Assembly: GCA_963838795.1 (NCBI GenBank)
Contig: CAWISL010000010.1
Coordinates: 62,001-126,000 of the forward strand
Direction: 5' to 3'
DNA: 64,000 nt
Source of the DNA: JAIBJN01 sp963838795
GTDB taxonomy: Bacteria; Actinomycetota; Thermoleophilia; Gaiellales; Gaiellaceae
Of this stretch, positions 9,074-16,819 are shown piece after piece. The notes under the pieces were generated by a model. That model did no database searches. It had not been told where the DNA came from and saw nothing but the letters and a program-made list of their open reading frames with translations. Both the position numbers and the translations under genes were made by a program. Within the stretch, counting starts at the first letter, position 1. Each line of letters opens with the position of its first letter.

Positions 9074-10144
9074 TCAGGGAAGCAAGCCGCCGCCGCCGCC
9101 GCCGCCGAGAATGGGCGGAAGGACATCGGGCAACGTCTCGTCGACCGTCTTCTTGACCCCGCCGACCGTCTCGTTTACCGCGCCCGTGACGCCTCCAACT
9201 GTGTCGCCAAGCGTCTGGCCTACGGCCGGAAGCTGCGTGGCCCCCGGGTGGGACCCGTTCTCGTTCTCTTGCCTCCCCTGCCCACGCTCGCGGCGCTTGC
9301 CTTTCGTCACGGGCCGCCGGTCGGCTGTCGCCTTCGCCGCCGCCTCCCTGGTAGCCGGCAGAGCCACAGGGTCGGCGCCGGCCGGGACCGAGACGTGCGC
9401 CGGGGGCGCGGCCCTCGGCTCTAGAGCCTCCGGCCGCTGGGGGGCATCGGGGATTGCTCCTGCGAGCAGCGCGGCACCAAGGAGCCCGGCGGCCACCTTG
9501 CCACTGCCGCCCAGCCCGAAGGCGGACTTGAGCGCGGAGAGGAGACCACCGAAATCCAGGCAGCGCGCGAGGGTGCGCGGGCGGTCGACGTCTTGGCGCT
9601 CGAGGCTGCGAGCCACCGCTTGCCGGGCGCGGAAGATCAGCGTCTCGACAGCCGACTGGCTGAGCCTGAGCTCCTCCGCGATCTCCTTGTAGGAGAGGCC
9701 GCGCCACTCACGCAGGAGGATCGCCCTACGCTGAAGATCGGTGAGGTCGCCGAGAGCGGTTTCGAGCGCGACCACGCTCTCGTGCCCGGAAGGCTTCGCA
9801 GTCGGCGTAACCGCCTGCAGAAGATCCGGGTCCTGGACGAGCTCGAGCCGCCGCCGGCGCCGGTCGGAGTCCCAGCAGGACAGGCAGACGTTGTGCGCGA
9901 TCTTCAGCAGCCACGCGATCTCGCTCTCAGGGACGACGCCGCGCTGGAGCCCTCGGCAGGCGTAGAGGAAGGTCGTCTGGACGGCGTCCTCGACTTCCTC
10001 GCGGGAGCCAAGCCGACGATTGAAGTAGGCGTGCACTCGGGCGCCGTGGCGCTCGTAGAGGCCTTGCGCGGCGAACTGCACCTCGGGCCGCGCGACCGCA
10101 GCCCGATGGGGATCCGCGCGGCCAATGGCGGGGTCGGCGGCCAC
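9074..10144 (-). CDS. ECF sigma factor with C-terminal membrane tail
   Basis: A 356-residue protein. Region sigma-2 (residues about 25-95) includes YFNRRLGSREEVEDAVQTTF and the DNA-melting helix. Sigma-4 (about 130-185) includes ILLREWRGLSYKEIAEELRL. Together these make an extracytoplasmic-function sigma factor. Unlike normal ECF factors of about 190 residues, it continues with one hydrophobic helix (KVAAGLLGAALLAGAI, residues about 216-232). A 120-residue low-complexity tail follows, rich in Pro, Ala and charged residues, ending in a run of Gly. Such fusions may tether the sigma factor to the membrane and replace an anti-sigma factor; none is encoded next door. The start is the GTG at 10144. 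Confidence 0.85.
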   Translation of the reverse strand: MAADPAIGRADPHRAAVARPEVQFAAQGLYERHGARVHAYFNRRLGSREEVEDAVQTTFLYACRGLQRGVVPESEIAWLLKIAHNVCLSCWDSDRRRRRLELVQDPDLLQAVTPTAKPSGHESVVALETALGDLTDLQRRAILLREWRGLSYKEIAEELRLSQSAVETLIFRARQAVARSLERQDVDRPRTLARCLDFGGLLSALKSAFGLGGSGKVAAGLLGAALLAGAIPDAPQRPEALEPRAAPPAHVSVPAGADPVALPATREAAAKATADRRPVTKGKRRERGQGRQENENGSHPGATQLPAVGQTLGDTVGGVTGAVNETVGGVKKTVDETLPDVLPPILGGGGGGGLLP

Positions 10145-10327
10145 GACGTCTAGGTGCTGTGCGGTTGGTTCACGGCGTCACCTGAACTGCCGGCTGTTCC
10201 AAGCGTACTCCTTCCCGATTCGCTTGTCGGCCAATCTCACTCGAACGGGTGATCGGACGGCGACCCGCAAGTTTTCGCCTCCTCGGCCTTCTTACTCGGG
10301 GACCAACGCCCTCGAGGGAGGCCCAAC

Positions 10328-11935
10328 ATGATTCGCCTGCTGATCTGCGACGACGCGGCGCCCTTCCGGACAGTCGTGCGCGCGATGCTCACCACGCACC
10401 CGGAGATCTCGGTCGTCGGCGAGGCAGGCGACGGGCGGGAGGCAGTCGACCTCGCTCTCGCCCTTTCGCCGGACGTGATCCTCATGGACGTCCGCATGCC
10501 GATCCTCGACGGCATCGAGGCGACGCGCGAGATCACGGCCGCCCTCCCGACCGTGCGCGTCGTGGCCCTCACCGGCTTCGACGACCGCGCCGTCATCGCC
10601 GCGATGCTCGACGCAGGGGCTGCGACGCACTGCGTCAAGGGCGCGCCGCTCCGGGAGCTGGAGCGCGCCGTCGTCGGGGCCGCGGGCAGCGGCTGCGCGG
10701 ACGCTCCCAAACTGGCTTCCCCGCCGGCTCAGGAGGTCGCTCCCGCCTCCCACGCGCTGGCACGACCGAGCCGCGGCGGGCCGCAGCCGCGGCTCGGTCC
10801 CCCCCACCCTTGTCGAGTCCTCGTCGTCGACGACGACGAGCGTCTGCGCATCCTCCTGCGAACGACGCTCGAGGTGATCGACATCGAGATCGACGAAGCC
10901 GCCAGCGTGCCCGCGGCCCGGGCCCGGATCGCCGCGTCGAGGCCTGACGTCGTGGTTCTCGACCTCGGCCTGCCCGGCCCGGGCGGCCTCACGCTCTGCG
11001 AGGAGCTGAAGCGCGATCCGTGGACCTGTGACATCGGGATCGTCGTCCTCACCGGCACCGACGACGGCACCGGCTCATCGGCCAGGCGCGCCGGGGCTGA
11101 CGTGTACCTGCGCAAGCCCTTCAGCCCGCTCGACCTGCTCGCGGTCGTGGAGCAGCTCGCTGGCGGGCTCTACGAGGGGCCGTTCCACGTGTCCGACTCG
11201 CGGCCGCCGAGCGAACAGCTCATCCGCTACGCGGAGGACCTCAGGCGGCTGCTCGAGCTCGAGCAAGGCCAGCGGGCTCTGATCCAAGCTGCCTACCGCG
11301 AGACGGTCGGTGCGTTGACATCGGCTCTCGAGGCCAAGGACCTGGGCACGAACGCCCACTCGCACCGTGTCCAGCGGTACGCGATGGAGCTGGCCTGGGC
11401 GGTCGAGCCGCAGCTCGTCGAAGAGCCGAGCGTCGAGTACGGCTTCCTGCTCCACGACGTCGGCAAGATCGGGATTCCCGACCGAATCCTGAGCAAGCCG
11501 GGGCCGTTGACCGACGCGGAACGAAGGGTTCTCGAGACGCACGTCATCCTCGGCGAGCAGATGCTGAGCGGCGTGGCGCTCCTCCAGGGAGGAGGCCTCG
11601 AGGTCGTCCGCCACCATCACGAGCGCTGGGACGGAGACGGGTATCCGGACGAGCTGATGGGCTACGACGTTCCGCTCCCGGCGCGGATCTTCTCCGTGGC
11701 GGACGCGCTCGACGCGATGACGAGCGACCGGCCGTACCGCCCTGCAATCTCCTGGGACGAGGCCGTAGTCGAGCTCCTTGCCGAGTCCGGAAAGCAATTC
11801 GACCCCCGGGTCGTCGACGCCCTCCTGGAGCGAGAGCCCCGCCTTCGCCTGATCCACGGCGAGCTCGAAAGCGCGTCTGCGCCTCGGTTGGCTGCGAGTC
11901 CAGGCGAGGACGAAACGCGCCCCGGAGACGCCTAG
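10328..11935 (+). CDS. Dual-receiver HD-GYP c-di-GMP phosphodiesterase
   Basis: A 535-residue cytoplasmic response regulator. REC1 (residues 1-120) has the acidic pair ICDD, phospho-acceptor Asp54 in LMDVRMP and Lys in CVKGAP. REC2 (about 160-280) has VVDDDE, Asp in VLDLGLPG and Lys in LRKPF. The HD-GYP domain (about 320-500) shows HDVGKIGIPD and HHHERWDGDGYPD, the full metal and GYP signature, so it should hydrolyse cyclic di-GMP. GGGAGGCC lies just before the ATG. No partner kinase is adjacent. It converges with the arginase-family gene with a 4-base overlap. Confidence 0.92.
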   Translation: MIRLLICDDAAPFRTVVRAMLTTHPEISVVGEAGDGREAVDLALALSPDVILMDVRMPILDGIEATREITAALPTVRVVALTGFDDRAVIAAMLDAGAATHCVKGAPLRELERAVVGAAGSGCADAPKLASPPAQEVAPASHALARPSRGGPQPRLGPPHPCRVLVVDDDERLRILLRTTLEVIDIEIDEAASVPAARARIAASRPDVVVLDLGLPGPGGLTLCEELKRDPWTCDIGIVVLTGTDDGTGSSARRAGADVYLRKPFSPLDLLAVVEQLAGGLYEGPFHVSDSRPPSEQLIRYAEDLRRLLELEQGQRALIQAAYRETVGALTSALEAKDLGTNAHSHRVQRYAMELAWAVEPQLVEEPSVEYGFLLHDVGKIGIPDRILSKPGPLTDAERRVLETHVILGEQMLSGVALLQGGGLEVVRHHHERWDGDGYPDELMGYDVPLPARIFSVADALDAMTSDRPYRPAISWDEAVVELLAESGKQFDPRVVDALLEREPRLRLIHGELESASAPRLAASPGEDETRPGDA

Positions 11936-12831
11936 GACGACGGACGACCCGAGGCCTGGAGCGACTCGACCAGGAGGTCGCACGTGCGCAGTGTGAGCCG
12001 CCCTCCAGGGTCCTTTTCGGGGTTCAGGCAGCCGATGCTCATGCCGGCGGCAGCAGGCGACCCGCACAGCGGGGCGAGCAGTTCGGCAAGCTCCCCCCAC
12101 TGAAGCCCCTCCGGCATCAGGTAGTCCGTCGCCGGCATCGCGCGCTCGTCCAGGACGTCGACGTCGAGGTGAATCCAGAAGCGATCGGCCTGCTCGGTCA
12201 GCCGAATCGCGCCCAGCTCGCCCGCCTCGAAGAGCCCTTGCGCGCGGAGGTCGTCCGGGGAGAGAACGAGCAAGTCGGCGAGCTCGCCGTCGAAGAGCGC
12301 GGCAACGTCAACCGCCTCTTCCGGGTCGCGCGCCCCGAGGACGATTCCCTCCGCCGGCCGTGACGACGGGCCGCCCGCGGCCTCCACCCAGGCGGCCGGA
12401 CCGAGGCCGAACGCAACTGCGAGCGGCATGTCGGCGCCCTCGCCGGTCGGCGATGTGCGGCCGTCGTAGACGTCCACGTGGCCGTCGACGTTCGCGATCC
12501 CGACTGAGCCCACCGCATCTCGCACGCCGGCGAGCGCTCCCGGGACGAGCGCGCAGCAGCCGCCGAGCACGAGCGGCCGCTCGCCGGCAGCAACGATGTC
12601 GCGGACCGCGGCGCGCACAGCCACGGTCGTCGCCAGAACGTCGGACGAGCCCACAATGCCCGTCTCGGGATCGCGCTCCTCCCCTCTGATGCGAACGTCG
12701 AGGTCGCCGCGGTCGGCGGCCCCGAGACGCTGGACGAGCCCGGCCTCCCGCAAGGCGGCCGGCGCCAGCTCGGTGCCACCGCCGCGCCCGACCGAGTCGA
12801 TCGGCACGCCAAGCACCGTCCAGTCGCCCAT
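11932..12831 (-). CDS. Arginase-family protein, altered metal site
   Basis: A 299-residue ureohydrolase-fold protein (arginase/agmatinase/formimidoylglutamase family). The metal motif NVDGHVDVYD is at residues 114-123 and HLDVDVLD near 220, both intact. The first motif, normally GGDHS, reads GGCCA at 90-94, so the usual first manganese-ligand His is missing. The enzyme may bind one metal, use Cys, or act on a different substrate. N-terminal PIDSVGRGGGTELAPAALR fits the family. Activity on arginine or agmatine should not be assumed. Standing alone on the minus strand. Confidence 0.8.
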   Translation of the reverse strand: MGDWTVLGVPIDSVGRGGGTELAPAALREAGLVQRLGAADRGDLDVRIRGEERDPETGIVGSSDVLATTVAVRAAVRDIVAAGERPLVLGGCCALVPGALAGVRDAVGSVGIANVDGHVDVYDGRTSPTGEGADMPLAVAFGLGPAAWVEAAGGPSSRPAEGIVLGARDPEEAVDVAALFDGELADLLVLSPDDLRAQGLFEAGELGAIRLTEQADRFWIHLDVDVLDERAMPATDYLMPEGLQWGELAELLAPLCGSPAAAGMSIGCLNPEKDPGGRLTLRTCDLLVESLQASGRPSS

Positions 12832-12851
12832 GACCCGACGCTACCAGCGAG

Positions 12852-12877
12852 CGGGCGGGGGCCGAAGCCCCCGCCCG
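12852..12877 (-). terminator. Strong GC hairpin, likely terminator
   Basis: A perfect 11-bp stem (arms 12852-12862 and 12867-12877) closed by a four-base loop that reads UUCG on the minus-strand transcript, a very stable tetraloop. It begins about 12 bases past the stop of the CHRD gene and lies before the arginase-family start. No U-tract follows, as is common in high-G+C actinomycetes. Confidence 0.7.
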
Positions 12878-12889
12878 TGGCCGCACCTG

Positions 12890-13360
12890 TCAGATCTCGC
12901 GCAGTTGCCCCCGGACGGCTCCGCCGGGGAAGTCAGTCGTGTGGTAGTTGACGTAGTACCCGGCAGGGTCGGCGCAGATCGCCTTCCCCAAGCCCGGGGC
13001 GATATCCAAGCGCGCGGCCTGAACGATCAGCTTCCTGTCGGTCGAGCCGCTGAAGAGCAGGACCTGCACAGGGCCGTTCACGCCCGCCGCTCCAACGTGG
13101 ATGTGCCCGGCGAAGAACGACTCCCGCGCCGGATTGACGATCGCCACGCTGAAGGCGAGCTTCGAGCCGTTGATGTGCACGACCGCAGCGCCGAAGGCCT
13201 TCGACCCGCTCGGAGGCACTTCGTTGTCCGCCTTGAGCACGGTGACGAGCGTGCACTTCGTCGCAGGCTCGTCCGTTGCTCCCGCCGGTGTCGCGACAAC
13301 GAGCGCCGCCAGCGCGGCGGCGAGCGCAAGGACGGCGAGGAGCCGTCGACTGACAGTCAT
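12890..13360 (-). CDS. Secreted CHRD-domain protein
   Basis: A 156-residue exported protein. The signal peptide (MTVSRRLLAVLALAAALAAL, then ATPAGA) is cleaved near residue 28. The rest is one CHRD domain: VLKADNEVPP opens it, SFFAGHIHVGAAGVNGPV carries the conserved His-x-His, and FPGGAVRGQL closes it. CHRD domains are beta-sandwich modules found in chordin and many bacterial secreted proteins; their ligand is unknown. GAGGGGG lies eight bases before the ATG. A strong hairpin lies upstream in the leader. Confidence 0.88.
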   Translation of the reverse strand: MTVSRRLLAVLALAAALAALVVATPAGATDEPATKCTLVTVLKADNEVPPSGSKAFGAAVVHINGSKLAFSVAIVNPARESFFAGHIHVGAAGVNGPVQVLLFSGSTDRKLIVQAARLDIAPGLGKAICADPAGYYVNYHTTDFPGGAVRGQLREI

Positions 13361-13372
13361 TCTCTACCCCCT

Positions 13373-13395
13373 CGTAGACCTCTTGCAGGTCTACG
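13373..13395 (-). promoter_or_regulatory. Hairpin in leader of CHRD gene
   Basis: A perfect 9-bp inverted repeat (arms 13373-13381 and 13387-13395, five-base loop). It lies about a dozen bases upstream of the CHRD start codon, directly next to its purine-rich ribosome site. It could modulate translation or mark an operator; a terminator for upstream transcription is also possible. Confidence 0.35.
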
Positions 13396-13512
13396 GAGGG
13401 AAGCCCACTCCGGTTTGGCCCCGGCAGAACGCGCAATGGCGCAGGGCGGAGAGTTCGGCCCTTATCGTCGCAGCGTGTGAGCGGGTCGACCGCGAGGATG
13501 ACGGGCTTCGGG

Positions 13513-14376
13513 TCAGCCCGCACCGCCGGAGTGGACATAGGCGAAGAGCCGCCACTCTCCGTCCAGTCCCTTGAGCTCGTGCGTCCCCCGATCCTCGAAC
13601 CCGAGGTCGGAGCCCTGGGCGAGCACGCGGGTGGTCTCGGAGACCAGAATCTCGCCTGCTCCAGCACGCGCCATGATCCGAGCTGCGGCATGGACGGCGA
13701 CACCTCGCACGTCGCCGGCGACGAGCTCGACCTCGCCGACGTGGATGCCTGCCCGGACGCCCAGCCCGTCGTTGCGAGCAGCACTGAGAATCACCGTTGC
13801 CGCACGCAGTGCACGTGCGGGGCCGTCGAACGTCGCGAGTAGCCCGTCGCCGGTGGTCTTCACCTCACGACCTCCGAAGCGGTCGAGAGCGGACCGCGCG
13901 GCTGCGAGGTGCGACGACATCAGCTCGCGCCAGCGCCGGTCGCCGAGCTTCGCGGCGACGGCGGTCGAGTCCACGAGATCGGTAAAGAGGAGGGTCGCCA
14001 GTGCTCCTCCGCCTACGCCTTGCGTCCCGATGAAGGTGTGAAGTCCGGTCCACTCGAGCTGCACGAACGGCTCGTCGCCGACGACCCAGGCGTCGTGTCC
14101 TGGCGGAATGTCGACGACGTCATTGGGCCCGAGCTGGAGCTCGGTTCCATCCTTCAGCACGATCACTACTCGACCGGAGAGCACCAAGCCGACATGGCGG
14201 GCCTGGCACCATTCCCCGCCGACGCTCGGCTGGACGTGCGTCGACCAGCGCCAGCCGGGCTGATGGACGATGTGTCCGACAGTGAAGTCGCCGACCTCGA
14301 CGATCTTCGCGGTGAGGAGAGGAAGCTCGATCGTCTCGTCCGGTTGCTCGAAGTTCTTTGCACGCTCCCGGGCCAT
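13513..14376 (-). CDS. Cupin-class III nucleotide cyclase fusion
   Basis: A protein of about 287 residues with two soluble domains. Residues about 10-105 form a cupin (HIVHQPGWRWSTHV, then the second motif LGPNDVVDIPPGHDAWVVGD). Residues about 115-285 form a class III cyclase catalytic domain. The metal Asp is in LFTDLVDST and the second Asp in KTTGDGLLATF. The catalytic Asn is replaced by His in GVAVHAAARI, as seen in some mycobacterial cyclases, with the following Arg kept. No membrane segment is present. The cupin may sense a small ligand that sets cAMP output. The ATG at 14376 was chosen; ATG 14385 and 14412 are in frame upstream. Confidence 0.85.
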   Translation of the reverse strand: MARERAKNFEQPDETIELPLLTAKIVEVGDFTVGHIVHQPGWRWSTHVQPSVGGEWCQARHVGLVLSGRVVIVLKDGTELQLGPNDVVDIPPGHDAWVVGDEPFVQLEWTGLHTFIGTQGVGGGALATLLFTDLVDSTAVAAKLGDRRWRELMSSHLAAARSALDRFGGREVKTTGDGLLATFDGPARALRAATVILSAARNDGLGVRAGIHVGEVELVAGDVRGVAVHAAARIMARAGAGEILVSETTRVLAQGSDLGFEDRGTHELKGLDGEWRLFAYVHSGGAG

Positions 14377-14466
14377 GAGCAACATGATCGTTGCGACCAC
14401 ACTACGGGTCAATTTCTACGCGTGACGCACCACTTGGGTCGGGAGGCCCGAGGCTAAACCGGGTTA

Positions 14467-14493
14467 GGGAGCGACCGCCAGGCGGCCGCTCCC
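14467..14493 (-). terminator. Hairpin after MFS exporter gene
   Basis: A 12-bp stem with one internal mismatch (arms 14467-14479 and 14481-14493) lying 12 bases beyond the stop of the minus-strand MFS gene. Very G+C-rich, without a T-tract. A likely terminator between the divergently oriented upstream region and the exporter. Confidence 0.5.
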
Positions 14494-14504
14494 CGTTGTT
14501 GGTG

Positions 14505-15950
14505 CTAGCCGGCCGGAGCCGTCGCCGGCTCGGAGCCAACCGCCGGCAGGTCCTCCTGTCGGAGGACGACCAGCGTCGTGATCAGCGAGACGAGCGCGAA
14601 GCCGGCGGCGACCCAGAAGCCCCAGCTGAAGCCAGAGGTGAGCGCTTCGGCCTGCGGCGTGCCCTCCTCGAGCAGGGTCGTCGTGTGCGTCGTGGCGACG
14701 GTCGTCAGGAGCGCGAGCCCCAGCGCGCCGCCGATCTGCTGGCTCGTATTGATGAGCCCGGACGCAAGCCCGGCCTCGGGCCCCTGCACGCCCGCGAGGG
14801 CGGCGATCGAGATCGGCACGAACGAGAAGCCCATGCCGACGCCGATGATCAGGAAGCCGGGGAAGAGGTCGGTCCAGTAGGAGCCGTTAGCCGAGACCTG
14901 CGTGAAGTAGACCATTCCGACGGTCAGCAGAGCCATGCCAACGACCAGCACCGGCTTGACGCCAAGCCGCGTGACGAGCCCCTGCGAGACCGTGGCCGCG
15001 ACGATGACCGTCAGTGCGACAGCCAAGTAGCCGAGGCCCGCCTCGATCGCCGAGAAGCCCAGCACCTGCTGCATGTAGAGCGAGAGCAGGAAGAAGATCC
15101 CGAAGATGACCGTCCCGAGCCCGAAGCCGACCAGGTTTGCACCGGTCAGCGTGCGCTTGCGGAAGATGCCGAGCCGGACGAGCGGCGAGCGCGAGCGGTT
15201 CTCGTTCCAGAGGAAGAACGCCATCAAGATCGCCGAGGCAGCGAAGACGAGGATCGTCTGCGCCGAGGCCCAGCCGACGCGGTTCGCCTGCGTCAGGCCG
15301 AAGACGAGGAGCATCAGGCTCGCCGTGACGGTCACGGCGCCGATCGCGTCGAAGTGCCGCGTGAGCCCGTCCGCCTTGCTCTCGCGCACGTAGCGCGGGA
15401 CGAGGGCGAGCGCGAGCGCGGCGATCGGGATGTTGACGAAGAAGATCCACTCCCAGCCGAGGTACTCGGTGAAGACGCCGCCCAGGAGCACGCCGATGGC
15501 GGCGCCGGAGCCCGCGATGCCGCCGAGGATGCCGAGGGCCTTGTTCCGCTCGGCGCCCTCCGCGAACGTGACGAGCGTAATCGAGAAGACGGACGGCGAG
15601 AGGATCGCGCCCGCGGCGCCCTGCAGCAGTCGCGCGACGATGAGCATCTCGGACGACGTCGAGAGCCCCGCCAGAAGCGAGGTCACGAGGAAGAGCGCCA
15701 GGCCGAACATGAAGACCTTGCGCCGCCCGAGCAGGTCGCCCATCCGGCCTCCAAGCAGCAGGAAGCCGCCGAAGGTGAGGGCGTACCCGGAGACGACCCA
15801 CTGGAGATCCTCGGTCGAGAACCCCAGATCGGTCTGAATCGTGGGGAGCGCCACGTTCACGATCGCGATGTCGAGCACGACCATGAGGTACGCGACCCCG
15901 AGAACGGCAAGCGCCTTCCAGCGCCTGGGATCAGCCATGGTGTCAGTCAT
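14505..15950 (-). CDS. MFS drug exporter, DHA2 family
   Basis: A 481-residue proton-driven efflux pump of the EmrB/QacA (DHA2, 14-helix) family. Motif C-like and family signatures are present: VLDIAIVNVALPTIQTDL in helix 1, GGRMGDLLGRRKVF (motif A) after helix 2, and RLLQGAAGAILSP. The last 20 residues are a cytoplasmic tail. The ATG at 15950 (MTDTMADPRRWK) follows GGGGGAA and was preferred over 15986. A TetR-type inverted repeat sits 22-41 bases upstream of the start and a perfect palindrome about 95 bases upstream. No regulator gene is adjacent, so control is probably from a distant repressor. Confidence 0.92.
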   Translation of the reverse strand: MTDTMADPRRWKALAVLGVAYLMVVLDIAIVNVALPTIQTDLGFSTEDLQWVVSGYALTFGGFLLLGGRMGDLLGRRKVFMFGLALFLVTSLLAGLSTSSEMLIVARLLQGAAGAILSPSVFSITLVTFAEGAERNKALGILGGIAGSGAAIGVLLGGVFTEYLGWEWIFFVNIPIAALALALVPRYVRESKADGLTRHFDAIGAVTVTASLMLLVFGLTQANRVGWASAQTILVFAASAILMAFFLWNENRSRSPLVRLGIFRKRTLTGANLVGFGLGTVIFGIFFLLSLYMQQVLGFSAIEAGLGYLAVALTVIVAATVSQGLVTRLGVKPVLVVGMALLTVGMVYFTQVSANGSYWTDLFPGFLIIGVGMGFSFVPISIAALAGVQGPEAGLASGLINTSQQIGGALGLALLTTVATTHTTTLLEEGTPQAEALTSGFSWGFWVAAGFALVSLITTLVVLRQEDLPAVGSEPATAPAG

Positions 15951-15971
15951 CGGTTCCCCCGTGCTTCGAGT

Positions 15972-15991
15972 CCTGTGAGCGTTCACTCAGG
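15972..15991 (-). promoter_or_regulatory. Candidate repressor operator upstream of MFS gene
   Basis: An imperfect 20-base inverted repeat with ends CCTG/CAGG and core GAGCGTTCACTC, resembling TetR/AcrR operators built on TGAGTGA half-sites. It lies 22-41 bases upstream of the exporter start, where it would cover the promoter. Predicted from symmetry and position only. Confidence 0.4.
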
Positions 15992-16042
15992 CTGGAACGA
16001 TGCCTCGCCGTGGGTCATTCCGGGAGGCGGGGAGCGCGAGTC

Positions 16043-16068
16043 CGATGGTGCGGTTAACCGCACCATCG
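16043..16068. promoter_or_regulatory. Perfect 26-bp palindrome
   Basis: A gapless perfect palindrome of 26 bases centred on GGTTAACC, in the intergenic space between the divergent MFS exporter and the secreted protein gene. With no loop it is poor as a terminator and better as a binding site for a dimeric regulator. It is placed 70 bases upstream of the plus-strand gene and 93 upstream of the minus-strand one. Confidence 0.6.
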
Positions 16069-16137
16069 TCCGGCGTGCTGGACTCCGGCTCGTTACGAGA
16101 GTAACGTCCTGCGCCCTAACGACCAGGAGGTGCGGCA

Positions 16138-16779
16138 ATGAGTCGGAAGCGGTGGATCGGCGCGGTTGCGCTGGTGGCGGTGCTGGGCGTCAGCGCCGCC
16201 GCGATCGGCGCAGGCGGGGGGCCGCAGATCGAACAGGTGTCAGCAGACATCACGTACACGCACGTGCGAGTCGACTTCCGGCTCTGCGAGGGCGCGGGCG
16301 GGGAGTACGAGGAAGACCGCGTCCTCGTCCAGGGCGTCTCGGTCGGCGACCCGAGCCTGAGCGGCGACGTCGAGGTCACGATCAAGGTGATCAACGAGGC
16401 CGAGACGGGTGAGTCGACGCAGTCGGGACGCATGGTGATCCGGGATCCGGACACCGGCCGGAAGAAGGCCGTCGCGACCTTCACCGACGCGGGCGTGGCC
16501 GAGGTCTTCCAGGGGATGCTCGTGGGCTCCCTGAAGCCCGGCGGCCAGAACCTCGTCGCCAACTGGCGCACGACCTTCCACGAGAACGGCGCGATCACCG
16601 CGCAGATCGGCGGCGAGGCCGCGGACGGGCGCCTGCCGGCCGTGGTCACGAGCGGCCGCTGCACGGGCCCGTTCGAGCGCGTCGAGTTCGACCTCCCGCC
16701 GCCCGAGGAGGAGCTCTCCAGGGCCCAGGCATCCGGGCTGCGCGTCGGCTGGCACTATCGCCGACCTGCTGAGCGCTAA
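16138..16779 (+). CDS. Secreted hypothetical protein
   Basis: A 213-residue exported protein. The signal peptide MSRKRWIGAVALVAVLGVSA is cleaved near residue 25. The mature domain is beta-rich (ITYTHVRVDFRLCEG, then DVEVTIKVINEAETG), with two Cys that could pair. No active site is visible and no family is recognised. AGGAGGTG precedes the ATG by a few bases, a strong ribosome site. The gene is followed by a strong hairpin shared with the convergent hydrolase. Confidence 0.72.
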   Translation: MSRKRWIGAVALVAVLGVSAAAIGAGGGPQIEQVSADITYTHVRVDFRLCEGAGGEYEEDRVLVQGVSVGDPSLSGDVEVTIKVINEAETGESTQSGRMVIRDPDTGRKKAVATFTDAGVAEVFQGMLVGSLKPGGQNLVANWRTTFHENGAITAQIGGEAADGRLPAVVTSGRCTGPFERVEFDLPPPEEELSRAQASGLRVGWHYRRPAER

Positions 16780-16791
16780 GGACTATCGAGC

Positions 16792-16817
16792 GGGGGGCCG
16801 CGGTGACGCGGCTCCCC
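16792..16817. terminator. Bidirectional terminator hairpin
   Basis: An 11-bp stem with one G-T pair (arms 16792-16802 and 16807-16817) and a GTGA loop. It lies between the stops of two convergent genes (16779 and 16820), so it can serve both transcripts. Confidence 0.65.
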
Positions 16818-16819
16818 GG

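Noticed and set aside
14391..16412. Open plus-strand frame of over 670 codons
   Set aside because: Runs antisense through the MFS exporter and gives a highly charged, repetitive product without family features.
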